A DNA stretch of 64,000 bases from Apodemus sylvaticus (GCF_947179515.1 NC_067474.1:86684824-86748823), one strand, 5' to 3'. Positions 45,631 to 58,195 are shown, numbered from the stretch's first letter. Notes: generated by a model from the sequence alone, not told the origin. Made by a program: numbers and translations.

Positions 45631-47105
45631 TTTTTTCTTTTCTTTTTTTCTATATTATTTGTTTACATTCCAAATGATTTCCCCTTTCCTGAATCCCCCC
45701 TTCCCATATGTCCCATAAGCCTTCTCTCCACCCACTCTCCAAACACCTCCCTCCTTTTTCTCTGTCCTGGTACTCCCCTATAATGCTGGATCAAGCATTT
45801 CCCAGATCAGGGCCCTCTCCTTACTTCTTCATGGGAGTCATTTGTTATGATAATTGTGTCTTGGGTATATCCACTTATCAGTGATTGCATTCCATGTGCA
45901 TTCTTTTGTGATTGGGTTACCTCACTTAGGATGATATTTTCCAGTTCCAACCATTTGCCTAAAAAATTCATGAATTCATTGTTTTTAATTTCTGAGTAGC
46001 ATTCCATTTTGTAAATATGCCACATTTTCTGTATCCATTCCTCCATTAAGGGACATCTGGGTTCTTTCCAGCTTCTGGTTATTATAAATAAGGCTTCTAT
46101 GAACATAATGGAGCATGTGTCCTTATTGCATGCTGGGGAATCCTCTGGGTATATGCCCAAGAGGTATAGCAGGGTCCTCCGGAAGTGTCATGTCCAGTTT
46201 TCTGAGGAACTGCCAGACTGATTTCCATAGTGGTTGTACATCTTGCAATCCCACCAGCAGTGGAGGAGTGTTCCTCTTTCTCCACATCCTTACCAACACC
46301 TGCTGTCTCCTGAGTTTTTAACCTTAGCCATTCGGACTGGTGTGAGGTGGAATCTCAGGGTTGTTTTGATTTGCATTTCCCTAATGACTAATGATGTTTG
46401 AGCACTTCTTAAGGTGCCTCTCAGCCATCCGAATTTCTTCAGGTGAAAACTCTTTGTTTAGATCTGTACCCCATTTTTTAACAGGGTTATTCGGTTCTCT
46501 CTGGTCTAACTTCTTGAATTCTTTGTATATATTGGATATTAGCCCTCTATCAGATGTAGGGTTGGTGAAGATATTTTCCCAATTTGTTGGTTGCCATTTT
46601 GTCTTTTTGACAGTGTCCTTTGCCTTACAGAAACTTTGTAATTTTATGAGGTCCCATTTGTCAATTCTTGATCTTAGAGCATAAGCTATTGGTGTTCTGT
46701 TCAGAAACTTTTCCCCTGTGCCCATGTCCTCAAGGGCTCTCCCCAGTTTCTTTTCTATTAGTTTCAGTGTGTCTGGTTTTACATGGAGGTCCTTGATCCA
46801 CTTGGAGTTGAGCCTAGTACAAGGAGATAAGAATGGATCAATTTGCATTCTTCTGCATGCTGACCTCCAGTTGAAGCAGTACCATTTGTTGAAAAAGCGA
46901 TCTTTTTCCACTGGATGTTTTTCACTCCTTTGTGGAAGATCAAGTGACCATAGGTGTGTGGGTTCATTTCTGGGTCTTCAATTCTATTCCATTGGTCCAC
47001 TTGCCTGTCACTGTGCCAATACCATGCAGTGTTTAACACTATTGCTCTGTAGTATTGCTTGAGGTCTGGAATACTGATTCCCCCAGAAGTTCTTTTACTG
47101 TTGAG
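45631..47105 (-). mobile_element. 5'-truncated L1, minus strand
   Basis: Reversed tail at 45631-45650, a 3' UTR of the older type, and ORF2 to 47105, where identity ends within TTCTTTTACTGTTGAG. It lies in an ancient L1M relic on its left. The right flank does not resume that relic, so a deletion accompanied or followed insertion. Confidence 0.88.
45868..47105 (-). pseudogene. L1 ORF2 C-terminal part
   Basis: The last 400 or so codons of ORF2: LNTAWYWHSDRQVDQWNRI (47039 leftwards), GRALEDMGTGEKFLN, KWGTDLNKEFSPEEIRMAE and GYTQ at the end. A small deletion has removed the normal stop, so the frame runs on into the 3' UTR to 45807. Shifts near 46905, 46385 and 46240 separate the pieces. There are no endonuclease or RT catalytic regions. 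Confidence 0.87.
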
Positions 47106-47714
47106 TTCTAAATATGATATGAACAGTTAGTTTAGGTTGGGGCAGAAGAAATGATCATTAGGCATCTTGGGACTAGAGGTTAAAAATTATTTTGGTAAAA
47201 TGAACTAGCATAGGCATGAGCTTGTGAGTTAGGTGTGCTTCCTACTATAAGTCTGGAGTGTTGGAGTAGATCTGACTAGGTAGAAGTGATGGTTGTGGTA
47301 TGGGAATGGTCTGTGTACTGGGCATTAATTAGAGAGCATCTTGGCAGAAAGTCAGAGATCATTTGTACTACAGGATGAGAAGACCTGGCTAGGCATGGGT
47401 ATTAGGTGTGCATTCTAGGCTAGACTAGGTAGAGTGGTAGTCTGGCTGTGTGAAGATGTTGGCTGTGTTGCAGAAAGATACTGTGGCAGGTAGGACAGTT
47501 CCTGGCAGAATTCTCAATGCTTGTTACAGGAGGGTGACCAAATTACACCTGAGTACTGCATATGGAACTTTGGCTAGATTTTGGAAGATTATGAAGAATA
47601 CATGGACAGGGAGGTCAGAGAAACCCTGGAGAAAGTGAGGGAGTTCTAGCTTTGTAGAGAATTTGGATGCCTTTTTAGTCTTTAAAGACTCTTGATAGTA
47701 AAACATAAATTGTT
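47106..47714. other. unrecognised sequence
   Basis: G/T-rich on the plus strand, with repeated short words such as GACTAGGTAGA and TGTGTTGCAGA. No gene recognised. Confidence 0.4.
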
Positions 47715-47945
47715 GTTTTCTGTTCCCATTGATATGGTCATGTGATTTTTTTCTTATTTAGCTTATTGTTATGATAGAATTACATTAGTTACATTTTTTC
47801 ATTCTTTAATTAATATTTTAGTTTACATCCAGATACATTAATTAAATTTTTAATGTTGAACCATCCTATATATCTGGTTTAAATCACAGATGATTATCAT
47901 ATATAATTTTGTTCTGTATTATTTGTTCAGTTACTAAAAGTGTTA
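47715..47945 (-). mobile_element. ancient L1 ORF2 (RT) relic, minus strand
   Basis: The reversed RT-domain region of old L1: the plus strand has TTTAATGTTGAACCATCCTA and ATCATATATAATTTTGTTCT, matching the HDQVGF/FNIR part of ORF2. Many changes and no open frame. Confidence 0.58.
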
Positions 47946-47967
47946 ATATATAGTTTTCTTTCTTTAA

Positions 47968-48300
47968 ATTTTTTATTAAATTTATCTATTCACTTTACAG
48001 CCCATTATCAGCCCTTCCTTTTCTCCCAGTACCCCCTCACACAAATCTTCCACCATTCATATTTCCCTTCTCTTTTGATAAGGGGAAGTCCCTCCACTAT
48101 GACAAAAACACATTAAATCACTGAGAGATTAGACTTATTCTCTCCCACTGGGGCTACACAAGGCTGTCCATTTAGGGGCATGTGATCCCTAGACAGGCAG
48201 GCAGGCAGGCAACAGGCTCAGTGACAGCCCCTGATCTAGTTGTTAGGGGGACCCACAAGAAGACCAAGCTGCTCATCTGCTACATATATGCAGAGGGCAT
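47968..48300 (-). mobile_element. old Lx-type L1 3' UTR, minus strand
   Basis: The plus strand shows TTTACAGCCCATTATCAGCC, TCTCCCACTGGGGCTACACA AGGCTGTCC and CTGCTACATATATGCAGAGG. It includes a four-unit GGCA run (48192-48212). Confidence 0.68.
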
Positions 48301-48544
48301 ATGTCCTCTGTGCGAAAGTTTAGCAGAGTGAAAAATCAATGACTTTGGACAAGGACACAGGACAAACCATAGACATTATGATATGAGGTATAAGCAGATG
48401 AATAGAAAGTAAATAAAGACAGAGCAAACAAAAAGTATAAACTAATGATATAGAAAGACATACCTACAAATCCCAAGTACAGTGCAGAATGAAAAAGGAA
48501 AACTATCAATGAATGAATGCTCACAAGAATGACAAGTAAGATAA

Positions 48545-49375
48545 TGGACTAATTCCTTACAAAACATACTCAACCAAAATTCATACAGGAATAGACAATT
48601 TTAATAGGCATATATCTCCTAAACAAACTAAATTAATATCTAATGACCCTTCAAAATCAGAAAGTACCAGACCCAGATGGATTCATTAACTGCATTCTAA
48701 AATACTTATCCTTCTGCCCCCAGAAAAGGGTAACTCTTACTTGGCATCAAAGAAGTTTCTCTTTGCTGGAAACCATTATGAAATACCACAGTTATACAGA
48801 ATATAATGAACTACTGATTTTGGGATTCCTGGCCCCAGGGGAAGTACCTAAGTCTCAACCTCCACACCTAAGGCTCAGGTAACATTGAAGAGGGAGTAGA
48901 AAGATTATTAAGAAGCAGAGGATGAGGCAGTCTACTGGAAGATTGACTCCTAGAAATGAGAGGGATGTTATGTCTATAAACCCTCAACAGTATGAGTGCC
49001 TAAACAAATCCTCAACAATGAAACAACCACTAGGCGTGGCATCATAGAATCTCATGGGTCACCGACCTCTTAAGATCTTTGTGCAAGAAACAACTTCTGA
49101 GAGAGAAAGAATTAGTAATTGGTTAGTCCATTCCATCTAATCATCCCTGAAGTCTCAAATGTATGTGTGCATGCAAATATATGCAACACTAAATTAACTC
49201 AGCAGGCTATATTAATATATCTGCATTTAAACATATTTGTAATTATAACAATTAAAGGAAAAGAGGCCATTAATCTGAGAAGGAGTGAGTGGTCTAGTAC
49301 ATGAAGGATGTTGGAGGGAAGACAGGGAGGGGATGTGATATGATTATATTTTAATTAGTATACATATAGTGTAAA
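48545..49375 (+). mobile_element. old L1: ORF2 relic plus Lx 3' UTR
   Basis: 48545-48715 is a decayed ORF2 piece containing the PDPDGFIN version of the GPDGF motif, possibly older than the rest. From about 48730 the Lx 3' UTR follows: GGAAACCATTATGAAATACC, CACACCTAAGGCTCAGGTAA CATTG, ACTCCTAGAAATGAGAGG and GAGGCCATTAATCTGAGAAG. The end is ATATGATTATATTTTAATTA. The C-terminal ORF2 part is missing between them, or two fragments lie side by side. Confidence 0.65.
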
Positions 49376-50640
49376 CAAAAAGAGTATATATTATTGTTAA
49401 AAGGGTAAAGGATGATTAGGAGTAGGATGAGAGCCCACTACACCTATTTGGCTTCTTCATTGTTTTCTTCACACTTTCTAAACTACTTGAATCCATAGTG
49501 CTTCAACCATCTGCCATCTCACACCTTTCTTTGTTTTTAGCCCTTCAGATCTATGTTCTCACTTCTTTCCCAACTCCTAACCAGCATAACTGCTGATTAT
49601 TTATTTTTGTCATGAAATGAATTAATGAAACACAAAACGATGAATCTGAATGCTTTTAAAAGCCGTTTTAGTTGTGAAGTAGCCAGTGTCAAATGTTAAT
49701 AACAAAGTGGAGATATTTTAACTTTCTTTAAAAATAATTTATTTAACCTGCTTTTAGGAATGGGTTAAAAAAAATCTCTTCAGAATTTTTGTATAGAGTC
49801 TGTGCTAACTGCAACAGTCTCTCACGGGAAGCCTGTAAATAAACAACTTTGTAATTAATTAGCTCATAGCTATCTTAATCAAATATTTCTATAAGGAAAA
49901 TTGTGTTATCTAAGTGACCAGTTGATTCTAGGGTTTTTTCCCCCTACTTTTAAAGAGTGAATTTAAATGGCATCTCTGTGTGTTACTCTCATTTCAAATC
50001 CTTTGGAGCAGATGAACATTATCATGAAACTGGCCAAGGATGAAATTTAAATAAGTAGTGACTGGAAAGGATGACAGCAAGTTTCCACCCCACAAAAACA
50101 AATTAGTTTAATTAACTGCAAAATTTAGAAAAAAATGGGGGGATTATTTTTGTTGATTTGTAATGCATACACTCAGTATTTGTATAAACAAATATGTTAG
50201 GGGAAGGAATCTCTGCAGCATAATTATCCTTTAAGATATACTCCCAAAAGAGAAACTTACGTGAATACACATTTTTTCTTAGCATGTATCTTGTACATTA
50301 TAATATTAGCCCTATGTTCTACATAGTGTTTTATAATTTTCTTTTACTTACCGTTTTCCACATAATGATGTTTCTCTATAATATGGTATTTGATATTTTC
50401 TTGGGGCTTAATCACAAAGATGTTTCACAAGATGATCACTCCCCCATGTTTTCTTTCTATAAATTCGTATTCTTACTAGTAAATTATAAATGACAGATGT
50501 GTCCAAACTATAGTGGGACTTCTTTTTCTATACCATTACATTGAGCTGCTAGTCAGACTATATAGTTCTACTACTTTATGTGTTTATTTAAGGATCACTA
50601 TAGCTTCTCATGTGGCCAGATAATTTTCTTAAAAAATATT
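49376..50640. other. unique AT-rich sequence; candidate conserved non-coding element
   Basis: No repeat or gene recognised. The part 49620-50070 contains clustered TAATTA/ATTAATTAG homeodomain-type motifs (about 49853-49862) and TAATAAC, with mixed non-repetitive sequence. This is often the look of conserved regulatory DNA. Conservation cannot be judged from one sequence. Confidence 0.35.
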
Positions 50641-50955
50641 TATTTAAATTTTTAAACTCCATATTTTATCCCCGCCGCCCCTGTCCACTCTCTGACTGTT
50701 CCACATCCAATACCTTCTCTCCAACCCCTGTCTCCACATGTATGCCCCCACCCACCACACCACCTGACCTCTAAACTCCCTGGGGCCTCCAGTCTCTTGA
50801 GGGTTCAGTGCATCAACTCTAAATGAACACAGACCTGGCAGACCTCTACTGTATGTGTGTTGGGGGCCTTATGCTAGCTGATGTTTGCTGTCTGTTTGGT
50901 GGTTCAGTATTTGAAGGATCTCATGGGTCCAGATTAAATGAGACCGATGGCTGAA
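50640..50955 (-). mobile_element. old Lx-type L1 3' UTR, minus strand
   Basis: Plus strand: CTCCCTGGGGCCTCCAGTCT, GACCTGGCAGACCTCTACTG, TTGGTGGTTCAGTATTTGAA GGATCTCATGGGTCC. It parallels the piece at 13110-13415. Confidence 0.7.
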
Positions 50956-51292
50956 TTAAAGATTTTAAAGAACAAAAGTCTAATCCCTATAGAAGGAAAT
51001 ATGACAGAAAAACAATTTATATTCCATCTATTTTCTTTTTTTGGATTTTATTTATTTATTTATTTTTATTTACATTGCAAATGATTTCCCCTTCTCTGGG
51101 TCCCCACTCCCCGCAAGTCCCATAAGCCCTCTTCAATCCCCCTATTCTTCCATCCACCCCTTCTTACTTCCCTGTTCTGGAATTCCCCTATACTCTTGCA
51201 CTGAGTCTTTCCAGAACCAGGGGCCACTCCTCCATTCTTTTTGGACATCATTTATTTTGTGGATTATGTCCTGGGTATTCAAAGTTTCTAGG

Positions 51293-54200
51293 CTAATATT
51301 CACTTATCAGTGAGTGCATACCATGATTGATCTTTTGAGACTGTGTTACCTCACTTAGTATGATGTTTTCCAGCTCCATCTATTTGTCTAAGAATTTCAT
51401 GAATTCATTGTTTCTAATGGCTGAATAGTACTCCATCGTGTAAATATACCACATTTTTTTGTATCCATTTCTCCGTTGAAGGACACCTAGGTTCTTTCCA
51501 GCTTCTGGCTACTACAAATAGGACTGCTATGAACATAGTGGAGCATGTGTCCTTATTTCATGCTGAAGAATCCTCTGGATATATGCCCAGTAATGGTATA
51601 ACAGGGTCCTCAGGAAGTGACATGTCCAGTTTTCTGAGGAACCGCCATACTGATTTCCAAAGTGGTTGCACCATCTTGCAATCCCACCAGCAGTGGAGGA
51701 GTGTTCCTCTTTCTCCACATCCTCACCAACACCTGCTGTCTCCTGAGTTTTTGACCTTAGCCATTCTGACTGGTGTGAGGTGAAATCTCAGAGTTCTTTT
51801 GATTTGTATTTCCCTAATGATTAATGATGTTGAACATTTCTTAAGGTGTTTCTCAGCTCTCTGATGTTCTTCATGTGAAAATTCTTTGTTTAGCTCCGTA
51901 CCCCACTTTTTAATGGGGTTATTTGTTTCTCTGGGTTCTACTTTCTTGAGTTCTGTGTATATATTAGATATTAGCCCTCTGTCGGATTTAGGGTTGGTGA
52001 AGATCCTTTCCCAGTCTGTTGGTTGATGTTTTGTCCTTTTGACGGTGTCCTTTGCCTTACAGAAACGTTGTAGTTTTATGAGGTCCCATTTGTCAATTCT
52101 TGATCTTAGAGCATAAGCTATTGGTGTTCTATTCAGGAGCTTTCCCCCAGTGCCCATGTCCTCCAGGGTCTTCCCCAGTTTATTTTCTATTAGTTTCAGT
52201 GTGTCAGGTTTTATGTGGAGGTCCTTGTTCCATTTGGAGTTGAGCTTGGTACAAGGAGATAAGAATGGATCGATGCGCATTCTTCTGCATGCTGACCTCC
52301 AATTGAACCAGCACCATTTGTTGAAAAGACTATCTTTTTTCCACTGGATGCTTTCAGCTCCTTTGTCAAAGACCAAGTGACCATAGGTATGTTGGTTCGT
52401 TTCTGGGTCTTCAATCCTATTCCATTGATCTGATTGCCTGATATTGTACCAATACCATGCAGTTTTTATCACTATTGCTCTGTAGTAGAGTTTAAAGTCT
52501 GGGATATTGAATCCCTCTGAAGTTCTTTTACTGTTGAGAATAGTTTTAGCTATCCTGGGTTTTTTGTTATACCAGATGAATTTGAGAATTGCTCTTTCTA
52601 GCTCTATGATGAACTGGGTTGGGATTTTTATGGGAATAGTATTGAATCTCTAGATTGCCTTTGGCAAGATGGCCATTTTAACTACATTAATCCTGCCAAT
52701 CTATGAGCATGGAAGGTTTTTTCATTTTCTGAGATCTTCTTCGATTTCCTTCTTCAGAGATCTGATGTTCTTGTCATATAGGTCTTTCATTTGTTTGGTT
52801 AGAGTCACCCCAAGATACTTTATGCTGTTTGTAGCTATTGTGAAGGGGGTCATTTCCCTAATTTCTTTCTCAGTCTGCTTATCCTTTGAATATATAAAGG
52901 CTACTGATTTGCTTGCGTTGATTTTGTAGCCAGCCACTTTGCTGAAGTTGTTTATCAGCTGTAGGAGTTCTCTAGTAGAGTTTTTAGGGTCACTAAGTAT
53001 ACGATCATATCATCTACAAATAGTGATAGTTTGACTTCTTCCTTTCCAATTTGTATCCCTTTGACTTCCTTCTGTTGTCTAATTTCTCTAGCTAGGACTT
53101 CAAGAACTATATTGAAAAGATATGGAGAGAGGGGGCAGCCTTGTCTAGTCCCTGATTTTAGTGGGATTGCTTCAAGTTTCTCTCCATTTAGTTTGATGTT
53201 GGCTACTGGTTTGCTGTATATTGCTTTTACAATGTTTAGATATGGGCCTTGAATTCCTGTCCTTTCCAAGACTTTTAGCATGAAAGGATGCTGAATTTTG
53301 CCAAATGCTTTTTCAGCATCTAATTCAATGATCATGTGTTTTTTTTCTTTGAGTTTGTTTATGTAGTGGATAGCATTTATGGATTTCCTTATATTGAACC
53401 ATCCCTGCATCCCTGGGATGAAGCCTACTTGATCATGGTGGATGATCGTTTTGATGTGTTCTTGGATTTGTTGGGCAAGAATTTTATTTAGCATTTTTGC
53501 ATCGATATTCATAAGGGAAATTGGCCTGAAATTCTCTTTCTTAGTTGGATCTTTGTGTGGTTTTGGTATCAGCGTAATAGTGGCTTCGAAGAAGGAGTTG
53601 GGTAGTGTTCCTTCTGTTTCTATTTGGTGGAAGAGTTTGCAGAGTATTGGTGTTAAGTCTTCTTTGAAGGTCTGATAGAATTCTGCACTGAAACCATCTG
53701 GTCCTGTGCTTTTTTTTGGGTTGGAAGCCTATCTATGATCCCTTCTATTTCTTTAGGGGTTATGGGTCTGTATAGATGGTCTATTTGATCCTGGTTTAAT
53801 TTTGGTAATTGGTATCTGTCTAAGAAAATGTCCATTTCCTCCAGATTCTCCAGTTGTGTTGAGTACAGGTTTTTGTAGTAGGATCTGGTGATTTTTTGAA
53901 TTTCCTCGGTTTCTGTTGTAATATCTCCGTTTTCATTTCTAATTTTGTTAATTTGGATACTTTCTCTGTGACCTTTGGTTAGTCTGGCTAAGGGTTTATC
54001 TATCTTGTTGATTTCTTCAAAGAACCAGCTTTTGGTCTTGTTGATTCTTTGTATGGTTCTCTTGGTTTATACTTGATTGATTTCAGCCCTGAGTTTGATG
54101 ATTTCCTGTCTTCTCCTCCTCCTGGGTGAATTAGCTTCTTCTTGTTCCAGGGTTTTCAGTTGTTCCGTTAATCTTCTAGTGTAAGCCCTCTCGAATTTCT

Positions 54201-55109
54201 TTTTGGAGGCACTCAAATCTATGAGTTTTCCTCTTAGCACTGCTTTCATTGTGTCCCATAGATTTGTGTATGTTGTGCCTTCATTTTCATTAAATTCTAA
54301 GAAATCCTTGTTTTCTTTCTTTATTTCTTCCATGACCAAGGTATCATTGAGTAGAGTATTGTTCAGTTTCCATGTGTATGTGGGCTTTCGGTTGTTTTTA
54401 CTGTTACTAAAGACCACTTTTACTCCATAGTGATCTGATAGGAGGCATGGGATTATTTCAATCTTCTTATATTTGTTGAAGTCTGTCTTGTGACCAACTA
54501 TATGATCTATTTTGGAGAAGGTACCATGAGGTGCTGAAAAAAAAAGGTATATTCTTTTGCTTTGGGATAAAAAGTTCTATATATATCTGTTAACTCCAAT
54601 TGGTTCACAGCTTCAATTAGTTCCCTGTTTAGTTTCTGTTTTCCTGATTGGTCCATTGGTGAAAGTGGAGTGTTGAAGTCACCCACAATTTTTGTGTTAG
54701 GTACAATGTGTACTTTGAGCTTTAGTAAAGTTTCTTTTATAAATGAGGGTGCCCTTGTATTTGGGGCATAGATGTTCAGGATTGAGAGTTCTTCTTGTTG
54801 GATTTTTCCTTTGACCAGCAAATAGTGACCTTCCATGTCTCTTTTGATGACATTAGGTTGAAAGTCAATTTTATCTGAAATTAGAATGGCAACTCCGGCT
54901 TGTTTCCTGGGACCATTTGCTTGTAGAATTGTCTTCCAGCCTTTTACTCTAAGGTAGTTTTTGTCTTTGACATTGAGGTGTGTTTCCTGTATGCAGCAAA
55001 ATGTAGGGTCCTGTTTATGTTACCAGTCTATTAGTCTATGTCTTTTTATTGGGGAATTGAGTCCATTGATGTTAAGAAATATCGAGTAGTGGTTATTGCT
55101 TCCTAACAT
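51293..55109 (-). pseudogene. L1 ORF2 pseudogene, nearly full length
   Basis: About 1,270 codons from the start at 55107-55109 to the stop TAG at 51293-51295. Endonuclease pieces: VGDFNTPLSPMDQSGK and NIYAPNTRAPSFIKETL. RT pieces: DAEKAFGKIQHPFMLKVLE and LSLFVDDMIVYL, where the usual FADD reads FVDD. The two aspartates are kept but the alanine is replaced. C-terminal pieces end with VKNSGDSRCW. Breaks near 54835, 54510, 54067, 53840, 53650, 52960 and 51720 leave only short frames. Confidence 0.9.
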
Positions 55110-55165
55110 TTTTGATTTTAATTTTATACGTGTGTGGTTATCCTCTTTGGTTTGATGAAAGAAGT

Positions 55166-56077
55166 TTAATATCCTGCTCTTTCCAGGGTATAGTTTCCCT
55201 CGTTGTAATGGTGCTTTCCCCCTATTATCCTTCGTACTGCTGCATTTGTAGAAAGATATTGTGTAAATTTGGTTTTGTCATGAAATATCTTGGTTTCTCC
55301 ATCTATAGTAAGTAAGAGTTTCGCTGGGTATAGTAGTCTTGGCTGGCATTTGTGTTCTCTTAGAGTCTGCATGAACTCCACCCAGGATCTTCTAGCTTTC
55401 ATGGTCTCTGGTGAGATATCTGGTGTAATTCTGATAGGTCTTCCTTTATATGTTACTTGCCCTTTTTCTCTTACTGCCCTAAGTATTCTTTCTTTGTTTA
55501 GTACATTTGGGGTTTTGATTATTATGTGATGGGAAGTATTTCTGTTCTGGTCCAGTCTGTTTGGAGTTCTGTAGGCTTCTTGTATATTCATTGGCATCTC
55601 TCTCTTTAGGTTAGGGAAGTTTTCTTCCATAATTTTGTTGAAGATATTTGCTGGCCCTTTAAGTTGTAAATCTTCACTCTCATCAATACCTATAATCCTT
55701 AGATTTGGGTTTCTCATTGTGTCCTGGATTTCCTGGATATTTTGGGTTACAAGCTTTTTGCATTTTGAATTTTCTTTAACTGTTGAGTCCATGGTTTCTA
55801 TGGTATTTTCATCATCTGAGATTCTTTCTTCTATCTCTTGTATTCTGTTGTTGATATTTGCGTCTATGGTCACTGATTTCTTCCCAAGGTTTTCTATCTC
55901 CAAAGTTGTCTCCCTTTGTGCTTTCTTAGTTGTTTCTACTTCTGTTTTTAGATCCTGGAAATTTTTGCTCAGTTCTGTCATTTGCTTGTTTATGTTTTCC
56001 TCTAATTCTTTAAGTGATTTTTGTGTTTCCTCTTTCATGACTTCTGCCTGTTGATCAAGGTTCTCCTGTATTTCTTT
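55166..56077 (-). pseudogene. L1 ORF1, C-terminal 300 codons, cut by insertion
   Basis: An open frame of 290 codons (55166-56038) continues upstream to the insertion. It covers the end of the coiled coil (EETQKSLKELEENINKQMTE), the RRM-type domain (NLRIIGIDESED, EENFPNLKREMPMNIQEAYR) and the C-terminal domain (KGRPIRITPDISPETMKARR, LYPAKLLLTIDGETKIFHDK). It is the best preserved ORF1 C-terminus here. The N-terminal third is separated by the L1 at 56078. Confidence 0.9.
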
Positions 56078-56337
56078 TCTTTTTTTTTTTAATTTTTTAT
56101 TCGATATAATTTATTTACATTTCAAATGATTTTCCCTTTTCTAGCCCCCCACTCCCCGAAAGTCCTGTAAGCCCCCTTCTCTTCCCCTGTTCTCCCACCC
56201 ACCCCTTCCCACTTCCCCGTTCTGGTTTTGCCGAATACTGCTTCACTGAGTCTTTCCAGAACAAGGGGCCACTCCTCCTTTCTTCTTGTACCTCATTTGA
56301 TGTGTGGATTATGTTTTGGGTATTGCAGTTTTCTAGG

Positions 56338-58195
56338 TTAATATCCACTTATTAGTGAGTGCATACCATGATTCACCTTTTGAGTCTGGGTTACCTCACT
56401 TAGTATGATGTTCTCTATCTCCATCCATTTGCCTAAGAATTTCATGAATTCATTGTTTCTAATGGCTGAATAGTACTCCATTGTGTATATATACAACATT
56501 TTTTTGCATCCACTCTTCTGTTGAGGGATACCTGGGTTCTTTCCAGCATCTGGCAATTATAAATAGGGCTGCTATGAACATAGTAGAGCATGTATCCTTA
56601 TTACATGGTGGGGAATCCTCTTGGTATATGCCCAGGAGTGGTATAGCAGGATCTTCTGGAAGTGAAGTGCCCAGTTTTCGGAGGAACCAGTTGGCAAGAA
56701 TTTTATTGAGTATTTTTGCATCGATGTTCATAAGGGAAATTGGTCTGAAGTTCTCTTTCTTTGTTGGATCTTTGTGTGGCTTTGATATCAGCGTAATTGT
56801 GGCTTCGTAGAAGGAATTGGGTAGTGTTCCTTCTGTTTCTATTTTGTGGAATAGTTTGAAGAGTATTGGTGTTAACTCTTCTTTGAAGGTCTGATAGAAT
56901 TCTGCACTGAAACCATCTGTTCCTGTGCTTTCTTTTGGTTGGAAGATTTTCTATGACTCCTTCTATTTCTTTAGGCATTATGGGACTGTTTATATGATCT
57001 ATTTGGTCCTGATTTAATTTTGGTATTTGGTATCTGTTAAGGAAATTGTCCATTTTCTCCAGATTCTCCAGTTGTGTTGAGTACAGGCTCTTGTAGTAGG
57101 ATCTGATGATTTTTTGGATGTCCTCAGTTTCCGTTGTTATATCTCCTTTTTCCGTTCTAAGTTTGTTAATTTGGATACTTTCTCTGTGCCCTTTGGTCAG
57201 TCTGGCTAAGGGTTTATCTATCTTGTTGATTTTCTCAAAGAACCAGCTCCTGGTTTTGTTGATTCTTTGTATGGTTCTCTTTGTTTCTACTTGATTGATT
57301 TTGGCCCTGAGTTTGATGATTTCCTGCCTTCTACTCCTCCTGGGTGAAATAGCTTCTTTTTGTTCCAGGGCTTTCAGGTGTGTCATTAAGCTGGTAATGT
57401 ATGCTCTCTCCATTTTCTTTTTGGAGGCACTCAGGGCTATGAGTTTTCCTCTTAGCACTGCTTTCATTGTGTCCCATAGATTTGGGTATGTTGTGTTTTC
57501 ATTTTCATTGTGTTCTAAAAAGTCTTTAATTTCTTTCTTTATTTCTTCCTTGACCAAGGTATCATTGAGTAGACTATTGTTGAGTTTCCACGTGTATGTG
57601 GGTTTTCTGTTGTTTTTGTTGCTATTGAAGACCACTTTTACTCCATAGTGATCTGATAGGAGGCATGGGATTAGTTCGATCTTCTTATATTTGTTGAGGT
57701 CTGTCTTGTGACCAATTATATGGTCGATTTTGGAGAAGGTACCATAAGGTGCTGAGAAAAAGGTATATTCTTTTGTTTTAGGATAGAATGTTCTATATAT
57801 ATCTGTTAAATCTAATTGGTCCAAAGCTTCAATTAGTTTTATTGTGTCCCTGTTTAGTTTCTGTTTTCCTGACCGGTCCATTGAGGAAAGTGCAGTGTTG
57901 AAGTCACCCACAATTATTGTGTTAGGTGCAATGTGTGCTTTGAGTTTTAATAAAGTTTCTTTTATGAAAGAGGGTGCCCTTTCATTTGGAGCATAGATGT
58001 TCAGGATTGAGAGTTCTTCTTGTTGTATTTTTCCTTTTACCAGCAAGAAGTGTCCCTCAGAGTCTATTTTGATGACTTTGGGTTGAAAGTATATTTTATC
58101 TGATATTTAAATGGCTACTCCAGCTTGTTTATTGGGGCATTAAGTCCATTGATGTTAAGAGATATTAAGGAATAGTGATTGTTACTTCCTATCAT
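56338..58195 (-). pseudogene. L1 ORF2 with two internal deletions
   Basis: The N-terminal two fifths is unusually intact: a 447-codon frame (56703-58046) spans the endonuclease (NIYAPNERAPSFIKETLLKL, VGDFNTALSSMDRSG, LLSDHYGVKVVFNSNKNN) and the RT entry (NKIDKPLARLTKGHRESIQI). One deletion of about 165 nt removes endonuclease sequence near codons 20-75 (junction at about 58133). The other joins MNIDAKILNKILAN directly to FLRKLGTSLPEDPAI at about 56690, removing the RT core and more, roughly 500 codons. A 1-nt change near 56940 also shifts the frame. The stop is at 56338-56340. Confidence 0.9.

Larger units (their letters stand above)
51036..56077 (-). mobile_element. long L1, minus strand, split in ORF1 by another L1
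   Basis: Reversed tail near 51036, 3' UTR, ORF2 (51293-55109), inter-ORF spacer and ORF1 from its stop at 55166 to about 56077. There the T run of a younger L1 interrupts it. Its 3' UTR type equals that of 13520-15955. Its own 5' UTR is not identifiable with certainty beyond the insertion. Inactive. Confidence 0.9.

Noticed and set aside
48192..48212. short GGCA repeat as a CRISPR-like or satellite array
   Set aside because: Only about four and a half GGCA units inside an Lx 3' UTR. No spacers and a eukaryotic context.
56690..56710. spliced L1 RNA as origin of the ILAN/FLRKLG junction
   Set aside because: Intact copies show no GT after the left edge and no AG before the right edge.
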